Shown piece after piece: positions 8,454-15,525 of a stretch of 35,450 nt of DNA (positions within the stretch are counted from its first letter, which is position 1; each line of letters opens with the position of its first letter). The position numbers were made by a program, and so were the translations under genes. The DNA comes from Bradymonadales bacterium (GTDB lineage Bacteria; Myxococcota_A; Bradymonadia; JAFGEP01): positions 1-35,450 of the forward strand of contig JAFGEP010000093.1 in the NCBI GenBank assembly GCA_016931535.1, given 5' to 3'. The notes under the pieces are model-generated. The model saw only the letters and a program-made list of their open reading frames with translations, did not search any database and was not told the DNA's origin.

Positions 8454-8612
8454 GCCGCTTGCGCTGCCTTTTCCGGTGATTTAACTGAGGCCGCCAAGCG
8501 CCAGGAACCGGACCGGATGAAGCTCGCCTTCAGCAAGCCCGAAAAGTTCGACGAGCTGCTCTCCCGGGAGCGGGAGGTGGGTGGACGGCTGCCGGTGGAG
8601 ACGGTGGACTGA
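8454..8612 (+). pseudogene. In-frame tail after the kinase stop, possible gene fragment
   Basis: The frame of the kinase continues open beyond its TGA for 52 codons to a TGA at 8610. Its last part reads as plausible protein: MKLAFSKPEKFDELLSRE, then GGRLPVETVD, starting at an ATG at 8517. The base composition and charge pattern look like the C-terminus of a real protein. I do not recognise the family. No ribosome site precedes 8517. It may be the remains of a small downstream gene, or chance. Confidence 0.25.
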
Positions 8613-8678
8613 ACCTGGGTGCCCTCACCCCTGAGCAGTCTTCCGCCGGTGAGTGGCACCAGCAGCAAATGGCGCGGT

Positions 8679-9110
8679 TCAACCCTGGGGTACCACCAGG
8701 AGCGGCTTGGTGGTGGAAAAGAACACCTTGTGGCTGGTTGTGCCGAGGTAGACTTTCCCGTCCTCGTGGACCGCGTGGGAGCCCAGCACAACCAGGTCCA
8801 CATCCTGCTCTTCGGCTGCCTTGACCACCGCTTGCCAGCGCTTCTCGACCACCACCTGGAGATCGCAGTCGATCTCCTTTTCGCGGAAGGCCATCAGGAT
8901 CTCCTCGCCTTTCTGTTCCGCCTTGCTCTTCAAGGTATTCAGGAAGGTGGAGAACTGGTCGTCCGCCTGGTCCTCGATGTTCTGGAACGGTTCGATGGCG
9001 TGGAGCACCAGGACCTTGGCGCCAAGGGCGCCAGCGATCTGGAGCGTGTACTCCTGGGCACGTTCGCTGATACCCGAGAAATCATGTGCGAGCAGAATAC
9101 GGTGGATCAC
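8679..9110 (-). CDS. Universal stress protein (UspA family)
   Basis: A single-domain UspA protein of 143 residues, the usual size. It opens with RILLAHDFS, the typical first strand and nucleotide-contact region. It closes with a GSHAVHEDGKVYLGTTS segment followed by KPLLVV, which corresponds to the ATP-binding G-x2-G-x9-G(S/T) end of the family, though the first glycine pair is altered. The start is GTG at 9110 with AGAGG 4 nt upstream. A -10-like TATGAT lies on the minus strand at 9170-9175, but its -35 is poor. It converges with the kinase gene. Such proteins act in the cytoplasm in stress adaptation; no partner is evident here. Confidence 0.88.
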   Translation of the reverse strand: MIHRILLAHDFSGISERAQEYTLQIAGALGAKVLVLHAIEPFQNIEDQADDQFSTFLNTLKSKAEQKGEEILMAFREKEIDCDLQVVVEKRWQAVVKAAEEQDVDLVVLGSHAVHEDGKVYLGTTSHKVFFSTTKPLLVVPQG

Positions 9111-9308
9111 GATGCCTCTCTCGATTGCCTGCGTCCGCTGAACTGCGTCCGCTTGTCCGGTTGTTCCGCATCATATCCGTCTAGCCCTCCGGTTGCCAGA
9201 GAATGGATGCGATCGAGAGGTGCGATTCGGCGGATCATGCGGGGGGACCACAACCTCGGGGTCATCGGCTTTTCGGAGTGGTTATTGGCTACCCCCCCCA
9301 TCAGCGGC

Positions 9309-9337
9309 TTGACGGAGTTCCCTCCCACTCCTACCTT
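9309..9337 (+). promoter_or_regulatory. Candidate promoter for the calpain cassette
   Basis: TTGACG (9309-9314) and TACCTT (9332-9337) are spaced by 17 bp, about 70 bp before the protease start. The -35 is strong and the -10 weak. The rest of 9111-9404 shows nothing else I can support. Confidence 0.35.
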
Positions 9338-9404
9338 TATCCTGTGTTCTTGTGTCCAACCGGGTCGTCGAGAACAATAGCGGCCCTCTCACCAAGGGAT
9401 TCCC

Positions 9405-10940
9405 ATGCCACGCGGTCACGAACAGCATCGTTCTCCTCTGACTGCATACCAGGCTCTTCACCAGGGATCAGCACAGGCTGCTGCTGCCCCCTGGTTGATC
9501 CAGCTCAAGCGGGATGTGGCCGGCCTCCCCTATGACCGCCAGCTAGCCCAGCTTACCCCGTCGAAGGGCCAGGCAGCCCTGGCGGGGGCCTCCCGAACGG
9601 AGACTTCGGCAGCGGCCGTGCAGATGGAGGAAGCCGAGATCTCGGCCGGCATGTTCGGCATGGTGACCAGAGACCTGGCCATGAAGGACAAGGATGGCAG
9701 CACGGTCGACCTCAAGGCAGGGGAGGCGGTGGAGATCGTCAGCGCCGGCAAGACCGAGCTGACGGTGAAGGTCTGGTCGGGGCATGGTGGGATCCAGGGG
9801 AAGATCCCCACCGACGCCTTCAAGGAGCAGCCGCGGATCAGCGACAACGAGGATACCAAGAAACCGGAGAACTACGTCTACAAGCAGTTCTCCGGCAAGC
9901 TGTTTCTGGGCAAGAAGAGCGCCCGCAGCGGTAAGCGCTATGGAAAGCAGGCGCCACGCCTGGAGGACGTCCTCCAGGGCAGCCTGGGCGACTGCTACCT
10001 GCTGGCCTCCCTGGGGGCGGTGGTCGCTGCCCGCCCCGACATCATCCAGGACATGATCACCTACGACAGCGGCAGCAAGCTGTTCACCGTGACCTTCCAG
10101 GAGCTGCAGGATGACGGCAGCTTCAAGCCTCACGTGGAGGTCGTGGACTCCTACCTGCCCTCCTCCATCACCAGCAAGTACCCCAAGTACGCCGGCAACG
10201 ACGGCAAGGAGTGGGATCCCAAGGACATGGTCCTGTGGCCCGCCATCATCGAGAAGGCCTACGCCCAGTGGCAGGGCGGATACAAGGCCCTGGAAGAGCA
10301 CGGAGGCCTGGCGGAAGAGGTGATGATGGCCCTCACCGGGGGCGAGAGCGGCTCGATCGAGATCCCCTCCGACGAGAAGGAGCTCATCAACCTGCTCAAG
10401 GAGATCCAGAAAGACCAGAAACCGGCTTGCGCCGGGAGCCGGAACTACATGAGGGAGGCCAACAAGGAGGGGCTGTTCGCCGGTGGCGGCTCGGGACCCT
10501 ACACCGCCACCCTGATCACCGCCGAGGGGCTGCCCGCCGAGCTGGTCAAGGGCAAGGTCAGCGTGGCCGACCAGGGCGGAAAGGCCGGCACCGCCAAGGA
10601 CGACAAGAACGGCAACATGAAGGGCAGCACCGTCCAGGATGGCACCGTCTCCTACGAAGGCGGGGCGGTCTCCATCACCTACAAGAACGGGAAGAACCCC
10701 AAGGCACCCGCCGACCTCAAGGCCACCTACAACTACCACGGCCTGCTGTCCAAGGCCCTGAACATCTATGGCGAGCACTACTACATCTTCAGAGGCGTCA
10801 AGTCCGGCAAGATCATCCTCCACAACCCCTGGGGCCCCGACCCCAGCTACCAGCCCAAACCGATGACCGCCGCCGAGTTCCTCATGTACTTCGACGCCCT
10901 GGACGTCAACACCCCTCCGCCCGCCGAGGCGGTCCGATGA
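9405..10940 (+). CDS. Calpain-family (C2) cysteine protease with SH3-like domain
   Basis: A 511-residue protein without a signal peptide. Residues 27-52 contain PWLIQLKRDVAG followed by LPYDRQLAQLTP. From memory this resembles N-terminal segments of cargo proteins found with extracellular contractile injection systems. Residues 80-142 look like a bacterial SH3 fold. The calpain domain runs from about 155 to 500. It has Cys197 in QGSLGDCYLLASL, an LWPAIIEKAYAQW helix typical of calpains, His458 in GEHYYIF and Asn474 in HNPWG, giving a complete Cys-His-Asn triad. The start is ATG with AAGGGA 6 nt upstream. It is followed at 77 bp by the beta-helix gene and then the 87-residue gene on the same strand. 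No calcium-binding EF-hand region is present. Delivery and target are unknown; an effector role is inference. Confidence 0.88.
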   Translation: MPRGHEQHRSPLTAYQALHQGSAQAAAAPWLIQLKRDVAGLPYDRQLAQLTPSKGQAALAGASRTETSAAAVQMEEAEISAGMFGMVTRDLAMKDKDGSTVDLKAGEAVEIVSAGKTELTVKVWSGHGGIQGKIPTDAFKEQPRISDNEDTKKPENYVYKQFSGKLFLGKKSARSGKRYGKQAPRLEDVLQGSLGDCYLLASLGAVVAARPDIIQDMITYDSGSKLFTVTFQELQDDGSFKPHVEVVDSYLPSSITSKYPKYAGNDGKEWDPKDMVLWPAIIEKAYAQWQGGYKALEEHGGLAEEVMMALTGGESGSIEIPSDEKELINLLKEIQKDQKPACAGSRNYMREANKEGLFAGGGSGPYTATLITAEGLPAELVKGKVSVADQGGKAGTAKDDKNGNMKGSTVQDGTVSYEGGAVSITYKNGKNPKAPADLKATYNYHGLLSKALNIYGEHYYIFRGVKSGKIILHNPWGPDPSYQPKPMTAAEFLMYFDALDVNTPPPAEAVR

Positions 10941-11017
10941 CCTCTGTCCCGTCCCAGGCGACCGGAATCGCCGGCTCACCTTGACCGGTACCCCCTTATT
11001 CCCCCCAGGAGCAGATG

Positions 11018-11926
11018 ATGGGCGATCCCCCCCTGATCCTCGAAGCCGGCAGCGACCTGAATGAAGCCCTCGCACAGGCGGCCGACCATGCGGTCATCAC
11101 CCTTGCACCCGGTACCTATCCCGCGGTTTTACGGCTGACCCGATCCGTCACCATCCAGGGGACCGGGGATCCGACCCAGGTCATCCTCGACGCCGATGAA
11201 CGGGGTCGGGTGGTCACCGTCGAGGCCAAGGAGATCGAGGTCACCTTCCAGGGGGTCACCCTGAAAGGGGGGCGCGCCGAGGCCGGCGGAGCCTTGTCTC
11301 TCCGCGGGCGCTCCCGGGTGAGCCTGCGCGACTGCATCCTGACCGAGAACCAGGGCTACCGGATCGGCGGCGGCGCCATCTACGCCTCGATCGGGAGGCT
11401 CGATCTGGAGCGCTGCCGGGTCGCCGACAACGAGGCCCCCGGTGGCACCGCCATCCGGGCCGACCAGGTGGTCCACCTGTCGATCAGGGATAGCCTGGTG
11501 GTCGGATCGGTAGACCGGTCCCACGGCCTGGTGATGCTACTGGACGCGGCCGATGTGACCGTCGAGCGCTCCACGCTGGTGGCCGAGGGCGGCCCTGCGG
11601 TGAGCCTGGCCGGTACCCGGAGCCGCCACCCGACCCTCGCGGTCAGCGGTTCGATCCTCTCTGGCTCCCCCCCTCTGGCCAATGACCGCATGTTACCAGG
11701 CGATGCTGCGATTGGCCGGTCCGTGTTGCCCTCTCCGCCCCAAGGGGTCTTTGCAGATCAAGGCGACAACCGGTTCGGCGATCCCGACTTTGTCGGCGAG
11801 GGAGATGAGCCGTACCGACCAGCACCACACTCGCCGGCCGCAGGTCTGGCGGCCGGTGGCGGTCTGGATCTCATCAGGGCCGAGCGGCCGGTCGATTCGG
11901 CGACCGCCGGAGCGATCGAGGTTTGA
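11018..11926 (+). CDS. Right-handed parallel beta-helix protein
   Basis: A 302-residue pectate-lyase-like protein. It begins with LNEALAQAADHAVITLAPGTY, the usual first coil in which a predicted list of elements is laid out, followed by repeated short strands (VTIQGTGDPTQVILD, VTFQGVTLKGG, VSLRDCILTENQG, LDLERCRVADNEA). It ends with the D-x-R-x-x-R-P-x-D-x-G-A-I-E style motif common at the end of such helices (LIRAERPVDSATAGAIEV). No signal peptide is present, which is unusual since most relatives are secreted. The second of two adjacent ATGs (11018) is chosen since AGGAG is then 6 nt away. Catalytic residues for pectate lyase are not evident. Linked to the calpain gene, it may be a targeting or partner protein. 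Confidence 0.8.
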   Translation: MGDPPLILEAGSDLNEALAQAADHAVITLAPGTYPAVLRLTRSVTIQGTGDPTQVILDADERGRVVTVEAKEIEVTFQGVTLKGGRAEAGGALSLRGRSRVSLRDCILTENQGYRIGGGAIYASIGRLDLERCRVADNEAPGGTAIRADQVVHLSIRDSLVVGSVDRSHGLVMLLDAADVTVERSTLVAEGGPAVSLAGTRSRHPTLAVSGSILSGSPPLANDRMLPGDAAIGRSVLPSPPQGVFADQGDNRFGDPDFVGEGDEPYRPAPHSPAAGLAAGGGLDLIRAERPVDSATAGAIEV

Positions 11927-11999
11927 GTGGTCGAGGTGGGGTGGACACGATCCGGCTCTCGGGTTACAAACATCAGACCTGTGCCACCGGGAGCCCGCC

Positions 12000-12263
12000 A
12001 TGGATGACGAACGATACACCTTCTTCAACAAACTGAACTGCCTGTGGGGCGACGTGTTCATCGGAACGGCTCTCAACTCCCCGCTGGTGGTGGCCACTTT
12101 TGTCTACCCCCGGGGTGGTGGCGGTCTGGACTCCACCGTCAAGGAGGTCTCCGAGCACTTCGTGGGTGATACCACCGAGGAGACCATGGCCGCCCTGACA
12201 AGCTGGCTCAACCAGGAGTTCGGCCCTCACAACTACGATCTCCAGCTGGTCATGCTGGACTGA
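12000..12263 (+). CDS. Small cytoplasmic protein of unknown function (87 aa)
   Basis: An 87-residue acidic protein with no signal peptide or membrane helix. The start is the ATG at 12000, set by GGGAG 6 nt upstream; the longer reading frame upstream overlaps the beta-helix gene and lacks such a site. It contains FNKLNCLWGDVFIGTALNSP, TFVYPRGGGGLDS, and an amphipathic C-terminal half (KEVSEHFVGDTTEETMAAL). I do not recognise the family. It is the last gene of the calpain cassette (73-bp gap), so an immunity or accessory role for the protease is possible. It ends 3 bp from the convergent nnr stop. Confidence 0.7.
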   Translation: MDDERYTFFNKLNCLWGDVFIGTALNSPLVVATFVYPRGGGGLDSTVKEVSEHFVGDTTEETMAALTSWLNQEFGPHNYDLQLVMLD

Positions 12264-12266
12264 TCG

Positions 12267-13841
12267 TCATTCTTCTGCCAGGGGGCCGAAGCAGGCTTGC
12301 AGCACCGCGGTCCGTTCCTGGCGGTAGCTGTTCACCGCCGCCGGCAGGTGTTCGAGGATGTCTCTGGCGGTCATGCCGTCCTCTCCCCGGTCGCGGGCCG
12401 CCAGGTCGCCCGCCAGCCCGTGTAGGAACACCCCCGCGCCCACTGCCTGGGGAAGAGGCAATCCGAGACCAACCATGGCCGCAATCGCGCCGGTCAGCAC
12501 ATCGCCCGAACCGGCGGTGGCCATCCCCGAGTTGCCGCTGAGGTTGATCCACACCTGGCCGTCGGCGGTACCGATCAGCGAATGAGCGCCCTTGAGCACG
12601 ATGATCGCCTGGAGATCGGCCGCCGTCCGTTGGAGGATCCCGATCGGATCGGCCTTGATCTGCTCGATGCTGGTGCCGCTGATGCGGGACATCTCTTTCG
12701 GATGAGGGGTCAGGATGGTGGGTCCGGTCCGATGGCGGATCAGGTCCATCCCCTGAGCGATGGCGGTCAATCCATCGCCGTCGATCAGCAGCGGTTTTTC
12801 GATCTCCCCGCACAGGTGAATCACCAGCTCCTGGGTCTCATCGGCCAGGGAGAGACCGGGACCGATCACCACGAAGTCCGTCTTTCGGCTCAATTCCAGC
12901 AGGGGTTCTGCGTTCTTCAGGGAAAGGCTGCCGGATTGGGTTTCTTGCTGGGGATGAAACACGATCTCGCTGCCGATGGTGGCCAAAAAAGGGATCACCG
13001 ACTGGGGGGCCGCAAGCCGCGCATACCCTCCTCCGGCCTTGAGCAGCGCCAGGGCGGAGAAGATGGGTGCCCCCAGGTATCCGGCGGCTCCAGCCACGAA
13101 GAGCACATCTCCGAAGCTCCCCTTGTGCCCATCCTGTTTCCGGGGCGGCAGGGGTGGTGGGCAGTTCAGCGATACCTGGACGCTCTCTGTCTGCTGCAGC
13201 CAGGGCGGGAAGGAGATCGGTTCCACGAACAGCTTGCCACCCCGCTCCGCTCCCGGATAGAGCAGGTTCCCGCGCTTGGGCTGGCCGAAGGTGATGGTCG
13301 CATCGGCCCGGATCGCCACCCCGCGGATCTGCCCGTTGTTTCCGTCCACTCCAGAGGGGATATCAAGGCTGAAGACCGGCTTGCCTGCCCGGTTGACCCG
13401 CTCGATCACCTCCCGAAAACGCCCCCCCACCTCCCGGGTGATGCCGGTACCCAGCAGGGCGTCGACCACCGCATCGCACTTGGCCAGGGCGGCCTCGATC
13501 TGCTCCGAGGTCGGCTGCTCCAGGACCGCCAGGCCGCATCCGGCCAGCATCCGATGGTGAATCGCCACCGTCTCGTCCAGCTGGGAGCTGCTCCCCATGA
13601 GGAAGACCGAGACCTTCGCCCCGCCGGCAAAGAGCCTTCGCGCCACTACCAGCCCGTCTCCCCCGTTGTGTCCGGTGCCGCACAGCACCAGGTATCGCTT
13701 GCCTCTGACTCCCCGCTCTCTTGCCATGACCTGGCAGGCACCCAAGCCGGCATTTTCCATCAGGATATGGCCTGGAATGCCGCACTGGTTGATGGCAATC
13801 TGGTCCAGCTGGCGCATCTCTTCGACTGAACAGACCTTCAT
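12267..13841 (-). CDS. nnr: Bifunctional NAD(P)HX epimerase / ADP-dependent dehydratase
   Basis: A 524-residue cytoplasmic metabolite-repair enzyme that epimerises and dehydrates hydrated NADH/NADPH. The YjeF_N epimerase domain (about 1-225) has CGTGHNGGDGLVVARR at 54-69 and SLDIPSGVDGNNG. The ribokinase-fold dehydratase domain (about 235-510) has GSFGDVLFVAGAAGYLGAP, LTPHPKEM and GSGDVLTG at 444-451 with catalytic Asp447. The start at 13841 is set by GGGAGG 8 nt upstream and by the MKVCSVEEMRQLD opening typical of the family. An in-frame extension to 14051 overlaps the next gene and is not coding. Family length is usually about 490-530, so it is complete. It is followed closely by the convergent 87-residue gene. 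Confidence 0.95.
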   Translation of the reverse strand: MKVCSVEEMRQLDQIAINQCGIPGHILMENAGLGACQVMARERGVRGKRYLVLCGTGHNGGDGLVVARRLFAGGAKVSVFLMGSSSQLDETVAIHHRMLAGCGLAVLEQPTSEQIEAALAKCDAVVDALLGTGITREVGGRFREVIERVNRAGKPVFSLDIPSGVDGNNGQIRGVAIRADATITFGQPKRGNLLYPGAERGGKLFVEPISFPPWLQQTESVQVSLNCPPPLPPRKQDGHKGSFGDVLFVAGAAGYLGAPIFSALALLKAGGGYARLAAPQSVIPFLATIGSEIVFHPQQETQSGSLSLKNAEPLLELSRKTDFVVIGPGLSLADETQELVIHLCGEIEKPLLIDGDGLTAIAQGMDLIRHRTGPTILTPHPKEMSRISGTSIEQIKADPIGILQRTAADLQAIIVLKGAHSLIGTADGQVWINLSGNSGMATAGSGDVLTGAIAAMVGLGLPLPQAVGAGVFLHGLAGDLAARDRGEDGMTARDILEHLPAAVNSYRQERTAVLQACFGPLAEE

Positions 13842-13955
13842 GGCTCGACCCTCCCGCATCGGACTGCTGGACCATTGTGCCTGGCCGTTGGAGCGCTGAC
13901 CAGAGCCAACCGATGCGAACGGCCTCGATGGTACGGGAGGGTGCAGGTAAAGGAT

Positions 13956-14051
13956 GGTTAGCGGGTTAGCTCTTCCCACAGGCCGCGAGTTGGTCCTGGT
14001 GGCACTAAGGAGGAGCAGAAAAAGGAAGGTTGGCGGGTTAGCTCTTCCCAC
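13956..14051. repeat. 24-bp direct repeat, 72 bp apart, at the 3' end of the NPFG gene
   Basis: Two 24-bp copies, at 13956-13979 and 14028-14051, differ at one base. The second copy covers the last codons and stop of the 136-residue secreted protein (GGKS then stop). The first copy in the same frame would read CGKS then stop. This looks like a duplicated gene terminus lying downstream, in the gap before nnr. Confidence 0.75.
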
Positions 14052-14448
14052 CCATGGTCACGGTGCGCCCGAACGGATTGTCCTGGGACGACGACTCTTC
14101 GACCTCCTCGCTGCTCTCGATCGGCTCGGTCACCTCTTCCGAGCCCGGCTGTCCCCTCATGGTGGCGGTTTGGCCGAAGGGGTTGAAGCCGGGCTGAGAC
14201 ATCTCGATCCCTGCTTCCGCCCCATCGGTCGTCACGGTGCTTCCTGGTTCGCTCGAGGAGCTCTCCTGCTGAGCCAGCAGGACCGGCTGATCGCTCTGAA
14301 CAACCTGGCAGATTCCGGCAGCCTGGTCATCCGCCGGCAGTTGACTGGCCCTGGCCTGAGAGGAGGAGGCGAACCCCGCCAGAAGTGCCAATGCCAGCAA
14401 TGCCATCGCCCTGACAAGGTTCCCTGCCACTGACCGGAAGCTGTTCAT
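14038..14448 (-). CDS. Secreted small protein with two NPFG(R/Q)TxTM motifs
   Basis: A 136-residue exported protein of unknown family. Residues 1-35 are a signal peptide (basic start, LLALALLAGFA core, cleavage likely after ARA). The mature part is Ser/Glu-rich and disordered-looking, with one Cys. It holds NPFGQTATMRG at 89-99 and NPFGRTVTMGG at 124-134, the second almost at the C-terminus. The neighbouring 106-residue protein ends with the same motif, so these two genes form a family. The arrangement of repeated short motifs spaced by acidic linkers resembles multi-copy peptide precursors, but could also be a sorting or binding tag. A -10-like TATACT occurs on the minus strand at 14546-14551, with no good -35. 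Function is unknown. Confidence 0.75.
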   Translation of the reverse strand: MNSFRSVAGNLVRAMALLALALLAGFASSSQARASQLPADDQAAGICQVVQSDQPVLLAQQESSSSEPGSTVTTDGAEAGIEMSQPGFNPFGQTATMRGQPGSEEVTEPIESSEEVEESSSQDNPFGRTVTMGGKS

Positions 14449-14714
14449 GGATGCCTCATCCGGCGCGACCTGGTTGGGGTGATCTCTGAGGCGGTTTACG
14501 TGGAAAGCACCACGCCGTCTCGCAGCCCGTTGCGCGCACCGGTAAAGTATATGTCCGTTTGTTGTCGGTCACCATACCAATCGACACTCTGACCCGCTGT
14601 CGTTTTCTAACTTGAGAGGATGTAAAGAAAAAATGCATCGATCAGGAGGTGGGGGGAGACTTTGCCAGCGCTACACGACCGACCGTTCGCAACCCGGATG
14701 ACCCGCCCCTGCCG

Positions 14715-15035
14715 CTATCGGCGACCCCCCATGGTCATCGTTCGCCCGAACGGATTGGCCATGCTGAGCTGCACCTCGGCATTTGCCTCATGGGCAGGAA
14801 CGGCAGCCGGAGGAGCCTCCTCGGGGGCGGTACTGTGGTCAACGCTCCCCGCTTCGGTGGCGGGTTCTTCCAGGATCTGGCTGTCGGTGTCGGAAGCTGG
14901 AGACACGGCCGTTGCTGGTGTCGTGATCGTCTCTTCCCCAGACTCCGAGGCGCCCGCGGCTGTCGGAACGATCAAGAAGAAGCCCAGGGAGAGCAGGATG
15001 GCCAGACCGAAAAATCCAAGGGTTTTCTTGATCAT
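14715..15035 (-). CDS. Secreted small protein ending in NPFGRTMTMGGRR
   Basis: A 106-residue exported protein, related to the 136-residue protein downstream on the same strand (266-bp gap). Residues 1-29 form a signal peptide (MIKK, hydrophobic core, cleavage near AGA). The mature portion is rich in Ala, Glu, Pro and Thr and contains no Cys. The C-terminus carries NPFGRTMTMGG at 94-104, followed by two arginines. The start ATG has GGGAGG 8 nt upstream. The codons for NPFGR are identical to those in the second motif of the sister gene, while the rest of the two proteins is only alike in style. Not recognised from any known family. A secreted short-peptide precursor or a tag-carrying protein are both possible. 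Confidence 0.75.
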   Translation of the reverse strand: MIKKTLGFFGLAILLSLGFFLIVPTAAGASESGEETITTPATAVSPASDTDSQILEEPATEAGSVDHSTAPEEAPPAAVPAHEANAEVQLSMANPFGRTMTMGGRR

Positions 15036-15424
15036 GGCGAATTCCTCCCGGTTGCGCTCGGTCAGTTTTGGTACTCGTGGACGGTCGGTGCCTGCTGTTC
15101 GGGCCGATACACTTTACACCGCCTGCAAGCCGCGAGCCAGAAACCGCTGTATTCTATCTACCTGAAATGATTGAGGAGAATTAACTGGGGGGGGTGCCCT
15201 CCGCCTGCCACCGGCCGGATCTGTCAACTTTCTGGACATGACGGGCGAGCAGAGGACGAAGAAAAGCCATATTGTTCCAGATGGTTGGGTCCTATGTCCG
15301 GTTATTGGACAGTGGCTCGGGGTGTCCAGAGTCTGAACGAGGCGGTCGGCCTGGGGCCAGTTTCCGATCGACCCCACGAGGTCGGCCGTCAACAGGCCGA
15401 GCGGGCCACGGATTGGGCTGGCGC
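15036..15424. other. Intergenic stretch, nothing supported
   Basis: About 490 bp separate the 106-residue gene from the hydrolase lipoprotein. Apart from the promoter at its right end, only short frames with no ribosome site and no recognisable motifs occur. A minus-strand TAGAAT at about 15151-15156 could serve the 106-residue gene, but no fitting -35 was found. Confidence 0.5.
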
Positions 15425-15453
15425 TTGTTCGGTGCAGCGGCCTGGACTAGACT
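15425..15453 (+). promoter_or_regulatory. Candidate promoter for the hydrolase lipoprotein
   Basis: TTGTTC (15425-15430) and TAGACT (15448-15453) are 17 bp apart, about 70 bp before the GTG start. Matches are 3 of 6 and 4 of 6 to the sigma-70 consensus, with ideal spacing. Confidence 0.3.
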
Positions 15454-15525
15454 GACATCGGCCGACAGGCCCGATTTGACGGCTCACAACGCCTGGCCCA
15501 CTGCGGGCTACGATGGAGGTTGACC

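Noticed and set aside
9543..11075. A 510-codon minus-strand frame opposite the calpain gene
   Set aside because: The plus strand encodes an intact Cys-His-Asn protease; the antisense frame has no recognisable features.
12582..13829. A 415-codon plus-strand frame opposite nnr
   Set aside because: The nnr motifs in both domains are unmistakable; the antisense frame is a shadow.
14456..14638. A 60-codon minus-strand frame between the two NPFG genes
   Set aside because: No ribosome site, no motif and basic random-looking composition. It lies where the promoter of the downstream gene is expected.
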